This document shows positions 23,662 to 33,400 of a stretch of DNA of 64,000 nucleotides, piece by piece. The stretch is taken from NCBI GenBank assembly GCA_907163375.1, contig CAJQUW010012890.1, positions 682,001-746,000 on the forward strand, written 5' to 3'. How positions within the stretch are numbered: the first letter of the stretch is position 1; each line of letters starts with the position of its first letter. Under the pieces are notes generated by a model. It ran no database searches. It worked only from the letters and a program-made list of their open reading frames with translations, and had not been told where the DNA came from. Both the position numbers and the translations under genes were made by a program. This DNA is from Prostheceraeus crozeri. Lineage: Eukaryota; Platyhelminthes; Polycladida; Euryleptidae.

Positions 23662-24630
23662 CTGAAAGGAGAGTGAGACGAAGTGATAATGTGAATGAAT
23701 GCATGAACACAAACATCAGACATCGAATTCTACACATCCAAAATTTGCCGAAGAACCGGAGTAAAACAATTCTGAGGATTGTGTCGCATATAGTCGGTAG
23801 AGAGGATTCACAGTGGTTGAAGTTTTCATTACTAGCGATGTTCCACGCTTAATTTTACAAACATGTTAATGCATAGTTCCAGACTATGGCAAATGACTGT
23901 GTATTTTCGAACTCATACACATGTTCTTGGATAAACTTGAAAAATCGATTTTATCTGATGACTTCTCAATAAATTTGTCAAAATATCTCCATCTTCTTCG
24001 TTGCAACCAAGAAGAGGAACCTCCATCAGATATTGATGGTGACGAAGTAGAAGCACGCTGAATGTACATGTACTGTACATGCACCACAGCATTTGAAGGT
24101 TCTTGAGTTGCTCTGCCGCAATACTCATCTCATTAACACTAACACGACAAGAAATCAGACGAGAATATTGAAACAATGCATAATTGAAGGGTAAATATTG
24201 ATTAAGATATATACTTTTCAAATGGCAGCCCCTAAATCGTCGGTGCGTAGTGCCAGACGATTAAGGCCATTTGAAAAGTAAATTTATGCATTGTTACTGA
24301 ACCTAAAATCTATCACATCAAAAATCAAAGATTTTCAACAGTAAAAGACTGAAGTCAATATTTTTTTTACATAGCCCATGCAGCTGAGAACATTAAAGTA
24401 TGTCAAGCCTGAGATATCTACGATTCCAAATTGTGAACCATAGGAATCACCTCAATGCCATTTTCACTCGGAATGCGAAGATGGACAGTTATAGATTTCC
24501 ATAGACAGTGAAATGCTCCTACTCCATCCATTGATTATATCCATTGATGAATATCCATTGATTATTATTGCCTTGACAACTGATGTGTGGTGGTGAGGGT
24601 TTGATCCTGGAAATTGACAGAGTCGGGTAA
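23662..24630. other. Intron/upstream sequence with a hairpin
   Basis: Probably intron of the membrane-protein gene, at least near 23662. Open frames on the minus strand at 23884-24221 show no motif and no well-placed splice sites that I can defend as exons. Confidence 0.35.
24172..24295. repeat. Foldback element or structured RNA hairpin
   Basis: TACTTTTCAAATGGC (24212-24226) is exactly complementary to GCCATTTGAAAAGTA (24266-24280). Inside them CCTAAATCGTC pairs with GACGATTAAGG. Outside, AACAATGCATAA pairs with TTATGCATTGTT, although the left side has about 27 extra bases in between. The total span is about 124 bp. It could be a MITE or a transcribed hairpin. Confidence 0.6.
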
Positions 24631-24703
24631 GTGGCTCGTAGCTCAGGTGGTTAGAGCACAGTTCTAGTTAACCTTGGTCGTATGTTCGAATCCTACCAGC
24701 CGC
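24631..24703 (+). tRNA. tRNA-like sequence, Thr(AGT)-like, probably pseudogene or SINE head
   Basis: An A-box (TAGCTCAGGTGGTTAGAGC) and a B-box (GTTCGAATCC) are correctly spaced. The acceptor arms GTGGCT and AGCCGC pair over six positions, and the D-stem GCTC/GAGC is perfect. The anticodon loop would be CTAGTTA, giving anticodon AGT (Thr). The anticodon stem is poorly paired and there is one extra base between the acceptor and D stems. A degraded tRNA or a tRNA-derived SINE head is therefore more likely than a working tRNA. Confidence 0.45.
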
Positions 24704-26029
24704 ACATCTTTTGCATGGCAATTTGATCTATTGTTTATTTAATTTCATTGTTGTTAATCGCAAATTAGACGACCTTAATTATGTAATTAATGCCGTCTAG
24801 TTTGGAAATATATAAACGACTTTCATAGAAAACTGACATGTGAAATATCGGCTGACAACCCTACTGTAACAATGTAAATATCAAATGAAAAATACAATGT
24901 TTGTTTTCTCACTGAATGCTGATGAAGTTATTAGCATTAATAATGTTTTGTCCGATTTCTAGAAAATGTGCATACATACCGGTATATGCATTAAGAAATC
25001 ATCTTAATGAATCTTCATTTTTTGACTGGCCATGAACCAAGTATAGAAAAAGGAGAGAATAGATTCACTTCATGGTTTTTGTGCAAGTTTATCAGCGGCA
25101 CCAGTATCATGTATTTCTATGCATGCATCGAAAAGTTTATATAGCACACAGCAGAACTTTGCGGTGTGAAATGCGTGTGCATTATTTACGCAGCATTACA
25201 AAATGATCTAACGACAGCTCCTATTAGTACATAGCTCGCACTTTCTGAGTGTGCTATAACTTCTTCATAGCGCTCAGATTTCTTCTATATGTATTCATCC
25301 ACGGACTACTAAGATATCTATATAACTACCGGGACGTACAACTCTCTGGCAGTGGGATGCCAGCCGTAGGCCGGTTTTCATCGTTGAAATATATCTACTG
25401 TATCATGATAATTTAGGCATGCTGATTCTTGAATGTTGACGTTAAGTTTATTAAAGGCACAATGTGCGCATGACTAAAATATGCATTGGAAGATCATCTT
25501 CCCATGATATATTTTCCAGATGAAATGTAATTAAGATTTTGAAAGCTTTGCTTTCTTTCGTTCATTTGATGCAATTGCATAAGAGTCACTTTGCTTGAAA
25601 AGTTCCTTCCCTTGAAAAATGTGTTTGCTAGTCTTGACACAGCATTATCAATTGACGGAATTAGATATTTTGTACAGATATAAGATATTTGAATTATTAG
25701 GAATATAATATAATATATATAATATAATAATATAATTTGAATATATGTAATATGATACAATTATAATATAATATAATATTATTATTAATAATTTCAAATA
25801 TCTATCTAAGAAATAGATATATTAGTAGTCCCTGATTCATCACACGCAATCGTCTCTGTGCCTCATGCTTGTAGTGAGGCCTGAGAAAAATTCATGCTAC
25901 TGTGAATTCCCACTGATTTTGGGAGATAGATGGTCGGAATCTACAAGCATCATGAGCTATGTCATGGACTCCTAGATATTATGGCTTGCTTAATTGTGTG
26001 TAAATACAATATAATCTAATATTTAGGAT
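24704..26029. other. AT-rich intergenic sequence
   Basis: Contains a hairpin at 24762-24803 and low-complexity (TAATA)n-like sequence at 25690-25800. No gene is supported. Confidence 0.4.
24762..24803. repeat. Short hairpin
   Basis: AAATTAGACGACCTTAATTA is followed after 1-2 bases by its near reverse complement TAATTAATGCCGTCTAGTTT. It lies about 60 bp after the tRNA-like sequence and could be part of the same retroposon. Confidence 0.5.
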
Positions 26030-26112
26030 ATACTAAGTGGCTCAGAAGTCTTCGGCCTGGCTCATTTTTTCACAATTCATACCGGACCGAAGACCTCTGG
26101 GTCGCTCAGTAT
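26030..26112. repeat. Imperfect hairpin of about 83 bp
   Basis: The left arm (blocks ATACTAAGTGGCTCAGA and GTCTTCGGCCTGG) pairs with the right arm (blocks CCGGACCGAAGAC and CTCTGGGTCGCTCAGTAT). About a quarter of positions mismatch, mostly as transitions. The loop is about 20 bp. A small foldback MITE or transcribed hairpin is possible. Confidence 0.5.
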
Positions 26113-26972
26113 TATATGGCGTTTGATGCGAGTTGACTTGTCATTGTCTCCATGAAATCAGTGAGATGATTCACTGTTATACGTTCGCACCATAGTCTGA
26201 CGAGATATATTCATATTTTGACACGAAGGAAATTCCTAACCCGTGAAGTTGCAGTCTAAGGTGTCAAAGTGTGACCTGAGCGCTCATATCAGTTAGCCGC
26301 ATAACCACAGAGTGTGTCGGAGACAATAACTCTGGTTGTCATGGTTTCATGATGTTAAATGCTCTTCACTAGCTGCTAACCATTGTGATGACCAACAAAA
26401 GGATCCTTTGTGATGAAACGGTGCTGGAATTCACTTTCAAGGACCCCAATGCCTTGTCATTTTCATCTCCCTGTATTGTTATTGAACTAACCGAAGTATT
26501 GCAGACCAATCATTGACAATGCCAATATGCTAAGCGATGTACTTCGCGAGGCGCTTGCCATGCATGAGCGCGGCAGGCTTGCATTGTTAAGTCAGTGTGC
26601 TTCACTGTATGAATAGCGACCTTAGAATATCTCAGAGATTCATTGCAAGTTAATGTTTTCTTCAGCCGGTTTATTGGGACACTTGGTTTAAATATTGCTT
26701 AAGTCAAAAGCAACGGTGGCGGAACGAAAAATAAAGTGGGGGCTGTATCCAAGTCAGTTTCATCCAATTTCTAGTCGCTATCCCTCCCCCTTCTCTACTT
26801 TCTCCATCTCTCTTTCAAATTGCCAATAGGCTAAATGCCTAAACAATGTTCAAAATCAACATTCATGTCATTAAATGAAGCTTGATTTTGGTGGAGGAAA
26901 TTAATTTTTGACCAAAGGATGTAAAGCAATGCTTTACGTGTTCGAGCTTATTATTCATGTTAAGTTTTTAAG
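26113..26972. other. Intergenic, no supported gene
   Basis: No coding or RNA feature could be supported. Confidence 0.35.
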
Positions 26973-27466
26973 GCTGCACTAGGTGACATGTCACGCGAAA
27001 TTCACGCGTAATTACGGAGCACCCCAAATATCCGTGGTTAAAGACATTCTATTCTTCTACGCGCGTACATACGCGCTACACTAACAGTCAGAAATCACTT
27101 GATCTGATTATTTTAAAACATGCGGAATGTTTGTGAATAAGTGCGGGCGAGCGTTTATAGTTTGCGCGTCTACGGTTGTCTCCGTTGCCGCTTGAACCAC
27201 GGATGAGCCGCTAAGCATGTTTTGTCCTCCCTGAGCAAGAAATTGAGGTCCTATCACATTGTTTGGCCTCTGATGCATGCAGATACATGAGACGCAAAAT
27301 CTATACAAAAGGACTGCCGACAGATGTTGCAGCAATGTCACGCACAGGCACGGATGTTGAGGATGTACGTAATGTACGTAACGGATGTATGTAACGGATG
27401 TACGTAATTTCGCGTAGTTTGCGTGTGAATTACGCGCAATTGAGCGTGGCATGTCACCTAGTGTGC
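26973..27466. mobile_element. Non-autonomous TIR element of uncertain superfamily
   Basis: Left end: CACTAGGTGACATGTCACGC near 26977; right end: the reverse complement of CACTAGGTGACATGCCACGC near 27465. Pairing then continues weakly through AAATT/AATTACGCG blocks. The element is about 495 bp. A TTAA lies directly before the left end, but the right flank is altered by the Tc1 insertion at 27467, so the target duplication cannot be confirmed. Inside, variants of GTACGTAACGGAT are repeated about four times at 27365-27412. A 114-codon frame across it has no recognisable motif. Confidence 0.55.
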
Positions 27467-27468
27467 TA

Positions 27469-29129
27469 CAGTCCGTTTCATAAAAAGTGGATCATCCTAA
27501 AATTTGACTAAATAAAACATAAGTATGATACAGAAAGCATTTTTCATGTTATTTCATGTCACCTAATATATATATATATATGTCCTTATATAATCTGATA
27601 AGCTATAATACAGTAACGGTTCTTAAGAAGCTAATATTTTGTGGCCCTACCCTTATTGTCAATGACATTACCAATTCGTCTAGGCATTGATTCGATGATA
27701 TCGTTGATTTTTGACTGATCTAACTTTCTCCACTCTCTTTTTAACAGTGACGTAAGTTCTGACACGCCATCTGTAGGTAGCAGTGAACGACGAACGTTAC
27801 GTTTTAGAATACTCCATACATTTTCTATGGGATTCAGATCAGGAGAACGAGCTGGCCAAGATAATGTCCTAAGCCCTAATTGAGACTTCCATAAGTTGAC
27901 TCTACTACTCCTGTGACACGTAGCATTATCATCCATAAATAACCAAGTCGATGGATCACCAAGTTGATCTGTCATTTGGCCAATGTTCATTCGTAAAACA
28001 TTCACATAGCCTTCAGAATTCATGGTTCCTTGCTGTATGTAAAGTTCAGAGCGGCCATTGGTCCAAATGCCAGCCCAAATCAGTAGAGTCGCACCACCTT
28101 TTACCCGGGGACGATGTAAATGTCTCGGAATTTCCTGATCAGATTTTATCCATAATCTCAATCGACCATCACTATCCTTCAGACGGACTGATGCCTCATC
28201 AGACCAGACAACCCGATCCCATTGATTTCGCCAGTGACAATGACTCATTGCCCATCTGAGACGTCTTGTTGTATGCTGATCTGATAATTCGATATGAGAG
28301 GGCCTCTTACAGCTCTTGAAATTCGACTCAATAAGTCTTCTACGAATAGTGGACTTAGAAATAGACGAGTCTAGTGCAGCCATCTCAGTTAACGAGAGAC
28401 TTGGATCAACTTTAACAAATCTCAAAATTAGGCGGTCTCTACGTTTAGATGTTTTGCGTGGACGGCCACAGCCCTCTTTACGACAGAGTCGAAAATCATC
28501 ATTATGCCATCGATGCACATTTGTGTAAGGGACATTTAGTCGCTTGCTTGTAGCTCGCAAAGAAAACCCTAGTTCTAGCAAGGCTGACACTTTGCCTTTT
28601 GTGAATGCGATCTCGTTATTGTTCATTTGTGCTTTGTATTGTTTTCAACCGGTAAGAGATAGATTTCTATCTGAAAGCAATCAGGAGTGCTGCCAACACC
28701 ACCGCAACGAAGTCAGGAAGCTATGGAACATGAAGTCCAGTTAATCACATGTAGCAGTTACATTATTGTTGATGAATAATGGTGCTATACTGGCTCTGAT
28801 TGACCGATTTTCTTTATTTTTGTTTTGCTTGATAGCTTTTGGCTTGTAGAACAACATATTACATAACAAAGGAAACAAATGTAATTTTATAAGAGTGAGG
28901 TATGATTTTGTGTAACATTGCTAAATGAAGATCAAATTATCTACTACTTTTTTTATCTATAACAGGAAAACAACTCAATATTCATGCTTGAAATTTCCAA
29001 CAATGATATTAGTAAGCACAACTGACATATCTTCCAAATTTCAGAGAAATTCGTTCAAGTTTGGCGGAGTTAGACAAAGTTGAAGTTAAGCGATGCTTAA
29101 GGGTGATCCATTTTTTATGAAACAATCTG
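27469..29129 (-). mobile_element. Tc1-type transposon, copy 1, structurally complete
   Basis: The 1661-bp element is flanked by TA (27467-27468, 29130-29131). Its ends are inverted repeats: CAGTCCGTTTCATAAAAAGT at the left, and on the other strand CAGATTGTTTCATAAAAAAT at the right, followed by GGATCA(C/T)CCT on both sides. It carries an uninterrupted transposase gene on the minus strand and a (TA)n microsatellite near 27567-27580. It is inserted exactly at the right end of the older TIR element 26973-27466. Confidence 0.9.
27631..28626 (-). CDS. Tc1 transposase, DD34E, open
   Basis: A 331-residue transposase close to the usual 340 of Tc1 elements. It cuts the element out at its inverted repeats and inserts it at TA in the nucleus. 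Two helix-turn-helix regions occupy about residues 1-110 (ALLELGFSLRATSKRLNVPY and SLTEMAALDSSISKSTIRRRL), linked by a GRPR-type motif and basic stretch (GCGRPRKTSKRRDR). The catalytic triad is visible in VVWSDEAS, WLFMDDNATCHRS and SPDLNPIENVW, with 34 residues between the second Asp and the Glu (DD34E). The chosen Met begins the conserved reading frame about 500 bp inside the right end. No stop or frameshift is visible, so it may still be functional. The second copy at 58243-59242 is nearly identical but broken. Confidence 0.9.
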   Translation of the reverse strand: MNNNEIAFTKGKVSALLELGFSLRATSKRLNVPYTNVHRWHNDDFRLCRKEGCGRPRKTSKRRDRLILRFVKVDPSLSLTEMAALDSSISKSTIRRRLIESNFKSCKRPSHIELSDQHTTRRLRWAMSHCHWRNQWDRVVWSDEASVRLKDSDGRLRLWIKSDQEIPRHLHRPRVKGGATLLIWAGIWTNGRSELYIQQGTMNSEGYVNVLRMNIGQMTDQLGDPSTWLFMDDNATCHRSSRVNLWKSQLGLRTLSWPARSPDLNPIENVWSILKRNVRRSLLPTDGVSELTSLLKREWRKLDQSKINDIIESMPRRIGNVIDNKGRATKY

Positions 29130-29131
29130 TA

Positions 29132-29640
29132 TTTGCGTACAACATTCATGTTAACTAATTAGAATAGCATTGATTCAGAATTCATTAGAATTAATTGATA
29201 AACCCAATACGAAGAATGAATAAACCGATTATTTGGAATGATAAATCAAATGAATTCAAGGTTTTTAGAATTTTCAATGAGCCATCTGTTGTCATTTAAT
29301 GGTTGGCATAGATATAGTAATGGTAGGCCTTTATCATGAATGGCTATGGTAATTCTGAATTTTTATTTCTGTTTCCCTTTGATTAATGAAAATATTCAAA
29401 TTTTCTGCATTGCATGTTCTTTGTAAATGATTTGTCCAAAGATGACAAGAAAATAAATAACTGTACAATATAATGCGGAGAAATGTTGCCAGAAAGATTC
29501 ATTTCCCTATAAAATCTGGATAAGGTGAATATTTAAATGGCACAGGTAAAGGTCCGAAGTAGCAAATGCAATCCGCATTCTGGATGGGCACGAATTTGAG
29601 GTACAAAAGAGAAGACGGGTTCGATCAACTTATAAGTAGT
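29132..29640. other. Intergenic, no supported gene
   Basis: AT-rich sequence between Tc1 copy 1 and hAT copy C. No supported feature. Confidence 0.35.
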
Positions 29641-29648
29641 GTTGTGAG

Positions 29649-30254
29649 CACAGAATTAAATATTTTTATTCATCTGCTTCGGTTTGCTAGAAGTGTGATT
29701 AATACGAAATTGACGGCACATAGAGGAACCAATTAAGTGGGCAAGAAGGAATTCCCATTACCTTACAGAGATAGGAAAAACAGTCGGCTATTGCTTGTGG
29801 ATTGCTGTGAATTCCATCAAAGTGCGTCGATTATCACAATTCCTTCAGATTCAAAGAATTCAGATCATGGCGCACAAGTTTTCTGCATAATGTTGGCCCT
29901 TCCGATCATTATTAAAGAAAGTAGCAGGCGTACGAAAATTAGTTCACTTGATGATTTCACATCCTCTCCTCGGCATTGCTCACTGTATAGTGCATACATT
30001 GAATCGAAGCCAAGACAGGGATGTGTGTTTTGGTGTGAGCGAAGTGATATTACAACACGCACGTATCTCTCACTGGCTCTGGTGTCCCCTGACAGCTTAT
30101 TGTTTGCCATTTCCAATAGCAAGTGAAACACGAATTATCCATTCGAGAAGGAGCAAGTTGTCTAATTCTGTTATGTGCCATTTCGACATTAAGGTTGCAT
30201 ACAATTCTTCCTTTCTAGGAAACCGAAGCGTGCGCAAATGAATCTAACTCTGTG
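29649..30254 (+). mobile_element. hAT-type MITE, CACAGAATTAGA family, copy C
   Basis: The 606-bp element has an exact 8-bp duplication, GTTGTGAG (29641-29648 and 30255-30262). Ends: CACAGAATTAAA and TCTAACTCTGTG. Its left half matches copies A, B and G, but the middle is different and shared with copies D and F (blocks GATGATTTCACATCCTCTCC, AATCGAAGCCAAGACAGG). An internal end-like motif (GTCTAATTCTGT) occurs near 30160, about 85 bp before the true right end. It is non-coding; the open frames within it are not supported as genes. Confidence 0.85.
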
Positions 30255-30262
30255 GTTGTGAG

Positions 30263-30637
30263 CATATTTCACAGGTGCCAAACTACCTCCTTTGAAAATT
30301 GAAATGACAGACGCTGAGGACTTACTTTATCAAGGATAAAATACAAAACTAAACAATGATTATATGGGTTGAAAAAATCTTCAGAAAAATAAGAAGTTAT
30401 TGTTTTCATTGTTAATTTTAGTTCCAAACATTTTGCAACCCAGGAATTGTGAGATTAATTGCCCTTTTGGTAAATTGGTGAAAAGTCAAGAATGTGGTTA
30501 GTACGGTGTGGACAGGTGTCTGAAGGTAAATAGAAAATGGTAAGGTCATCTAACTGACCCATAAATCTTTGAATCACATTGAATGACAAGTCCCCTTAGG
30601 CCTTAAAAATGGACCCCAGAGCAATACGGACCACATG
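30263..30637. other. Intergenic, no supported gene
   Basis: Short stretch between two hAT-type elements. No supported feature. Confidence 0.35.
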
Positions 30638-30645
30638 GTCCCTAT

Positions 30646-31340
30646 CAGGGATGCGGAGTCCTATCATTTTTATAGGACTCCGACTCCGGGTGGCAAGTAT
30701 ATATGCCTAGTTTTTTGAAAAATTAACTGGTAACCTATAATTGATCATTATTAGCTTACCTGAACCTATTTTTAGTGATCATTGCTGCATCAATTATCAA
30801 TCATTTTCGATGAATGTTTATCAAATGTCGCTTTCAGTTGGATGCATGCGACTCGGCTGCTTCCACCTTCTTGATGTGTGCTTCACACGGCTTTTCTCCA
30901 GTCTCTACCAGACAGGAAAATCTCCATCCTTCTCCAAAAAATATGAGTACACTTTCGATTTTGATATGTGCTTTAGAGGAGCCATCACACATGATTAACG
31001 TGAGGGTAAGAGGTGATGTTCTCAAACAAACTAGTATTTCATTTTTGTCTCTGATGTGACCTTAGGTGTGATCGAGGCTAGGAAGACTTGTCTTCTCTAC
31101 TAAATCACCGAGTGAAAGGACAATCCTTTTTTTCACTATCACGGTTCATTCCCTCAACTATTATAAGCTTTGTATGCAGCAGTGTCTCTGTACTTTTGTT
31201 TGACAGAGAAAGTTGACATCAAGACAATGACAGCTATGCACGAGAATAAATACTTTGTTTGTATTATATTATTTCTGGTCTAATTATAGGCCGGAGTCCA
31301 GAGTCCTATCATTTGATAGGACTCTGACTCCGCATCCCTG
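30646..31340. mobile_element. Foldback hAT-type element, CAGGGATGCGGAGTC ends
   Basis: The 695-bp element is flanked by the exact 8-bp duplication GTCCCTAT (30638-30645 and 31341-31348). Both ends start CAGGGATGCGGAGTC in inverted orientation. Each end is also an internal hairpin: AGTCCTATCA, a short loop, then ATAGGACTC, followed by ACTCCGG. The 8-bp duplication and CA...TG ends fit hAT. Overlapping open frames of up to 85 codons lie inside, but none shows hAT transposase motifs, so it is a non-autonomous copy. Confidence 0.8.
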
Positions 31341-31348
31341 GTCCCTAT

Positions 31349-32734
31349 ATAGTGACTCTCCAGACCTATGGATGAGAACCTTTTAGCACTTTCAATACAG
31401 ACCATTTTGCTTAACAGTGTAGAGTTGCGCCATGACAGAGCAGTAACTGTTCGCTGAATGGTATTTGTAATTTATAGAAATATTTTTCTACCACATATGT
31501 TGACGCTTTCTGTCACATTCGATAACACATATTTCGGTGGTGTTCTTCTCGACTGTATTCAGCAAAACAGTCTCTCCAGTTTGAACACAATGAAGCAATG
31601 AGACTATTTTCTCACAATCTCATCGATTTGGCCAACATTTCATTGTTAGATGATTTGTCAGTGAAACTGATTTATGACTTTAAACTAAAAGCATTTCAAT
31701 TCCTCTTTTCTATCTCTTAACTTCCAATTAATGAAGTCAAATCACTTCTCATTGATCGATTCATCTTTGGTCTTGAATTGAGGATACCTTCATCGTGAAT
31801 CAGGAAGACTTAACCCTGCCATAAAATTTCCCAATTCCAATTACTCCCAAACCTTATCACTTTAATCGTTTTAACTTGAGTCAATAAAATGGACGGAACT
31901 GAGTTGACAAAACACTTACGGACAGATAAATTTAGAGGACAATTCAGTCATGAGTCGACCGCTACAGATCACAGAAACAATGACATAATGGTGCACGCAG
32001 TTCGCATCATCATCTTCCTCCATGCATGCGACATCAGAGGCTGACTGTTAGCCGAAATCTTTATGATTTTACTCCAATGATTATGCGTCATAGTAATACA
32101 TTTTCATTGCAAATATTTCTGCAATTGCTCAACCGACTGTGTGTAGCCGACCCGTTCGACCACATGTTATTCAACACTTTATCATTAACTGTCGCCCAAC
32201 TGGGATTAACTCTCAAACCACACATGAATCGAAAGAGCATTGAAAGGGGATTCAGAAAAACAACATCAGTTTCATTTTTGGGGTCATCCTTCGGCTGAGG
32301 TGAAGATCAAAGGTTAGAAAACGACAATTTTTAACAAATTTCCACTAAATAACTTTGAAATGGAAAATGACAATAAAAACCAATAAACCATACATCAATC
32401 GAAAGATTTGGTCAAGGTGCATAATAAAGTTATAACAAAGTTAGCTAGAGTTCTTGAAGCGAATCATAAAAGGCACGAAAGAGTTGTAACGTACCGAAGT
32501 TATTGAAAAGTCAACATAATACTGAGAAGTGCGAGGAAGTTTCTCGAGGTAACATAATGCAGGATATTGTTCCGGTGGCTAATTGATGTTACGGTGACAC
32601 GTTATGACGTCACTCGAGCATGTAGGGTCTATAGTTGCCTTCTTCGATGTCCATTATTTGCCATTAATGCCAAAACATTTGTCAGTGAGCTGCTTAAACC
32701 TACAAAACACGGACAGGTATATTCCACAATCGAT
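31349..32734. other. Intergenic, possible LINE remnants
   Basis: Fragments such as LANISLLDDLSVKLIYDFKLKAF (plus strand, near 31630-31700) may be old retroelement coding, but no diagnostic block is present. No gene is supported. Confidence 0.3.
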
Positions 32735-33060
32735 CTAATAAAAGAGGTATACAGTGTGCAATTCTCTTGCGTCTATTAAGGGCTTCAGTCTAATTTCTTC
32801 ATTCATTAATTTCATTGAAATGTGAAAACGGGGCACTGCTTTCTTCATTTTCCCCGTGATATGAGTTCGAAAACCAATATTTCTATCGATGGTTACTCCG
32901 AGGATTTTATTGCAATCTGATGTTTCGATTTCATCAGGAAATGTTAGGCTAGCTTGATATGATCTTCGTTGTGTAGCCATAATTTTGACTTGCTTTGTAG
33001 ATTATGAACTTGTTTTGATAGCACCAGTTCTCTATGTTCTCTACTTCTTCATGAATCAGC
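32735..33060 (-). mobile_element. LINE reverse transcriptase C-terminal fragment
   Basis: The minus-strand frame at 32735-32980 includes CNKILGVTIDRNIGFRTHI, matching the 'xxxKxLGVxIDxxLxFxxHI' block that follows the reverse transcriptase core in jockey/CR1-like LINEs. Similar sequence (ENIENWCYQNKF) continues upstream to about 33060. It is short, truncated and broken. Confidence 0.6.
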
Positions 33061-33178
33061 TGCAATGGGTACATACCGTCCTGTGTATCCCGTTTTTCGT
33101 AGTTGTGACTTAATGCCTATTTCTATGCTTTTTATCCCTTTATATGTATTATGATCAGCCGTGACTGTTTATCTACAA

Positions 33179-33380
33179 AAAAAGAAAATGAAGCTTTAAA
33201 ATCACTACTCCCCCACACCGGGGGCTAGGAGGGTGCTGACATAGTCAGACTATTCTGGAGCATTGTAGTACTTTAAGCCCAGATGCCCTTCATGCCGACT
33301 CCCAATGACACTTTCGGGGCTCGACCTCTGGACCGAAAGATCGCTAGGCCAAGCACTTAGCCACTGTGCTATGGAGAGCA
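33179..33380 (-). mobile_element. tRNA-derived SINE
   Basis: The insertion of about 202 bp is flanked by a 20-bp near-duplication, CCGTGACTGTTTATCTACAA (33159-33178) and the same with one change at 33381-33400. On the minus strand it begins with a tRNA-like A-box (ATAGCACAGTGGCTAAGTG) and a B-box-like GGTCGAGCCCC. A non-tRNA body follows (GGCATGAAGGGCATCTGGG, AATGCTCCAGAATAGTCTG, then CCTAGCCCCCGGTGTGGGGG). The 3' end is T-rich (TTCATTTTCTTTTTTT) rather than poly(A). Confidence 0.75.
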
Positions 33381-33400
33381 CCGTGACTGTTTATCAACAA

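Noticed and set aside
23662-23737. N-terminal 25 residues of the open frame before the membrane-protein exon
   Set aside because: A strong polypyrimidine tract and AG at 23663-23662 place this part in an intron.
24631-24703. Working tRNA-Thr gene
   Set aside because: Poor anticodon stem and an extra base before the D-stem make a pseudogene or SINE head more likely.
27108-27452. 114-codon minus-strand frame inside the TIR element
   Set aside because: Runs through the inverted terminal repeats and short tandem repeats; no transposase motif.
27951-28259. Plus-strand frames within the Tc1 transposase (also 58563-58871)
   Set aside because: Antisense shadows of the transposase gene, present in both copies for that reason.
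29737-30241. Overlapping 88-129 codon frames within hAT copy C (also 38079-38433)
   Set aside because: Similar frames appear in copy D only because the element is repeated; other copies lack them and no hAT motif is present.
30741-31059. 81-85 codon frames in the foldback hAT element
   Set aside because: Overlapping frames on both strands with no transposase similarity.
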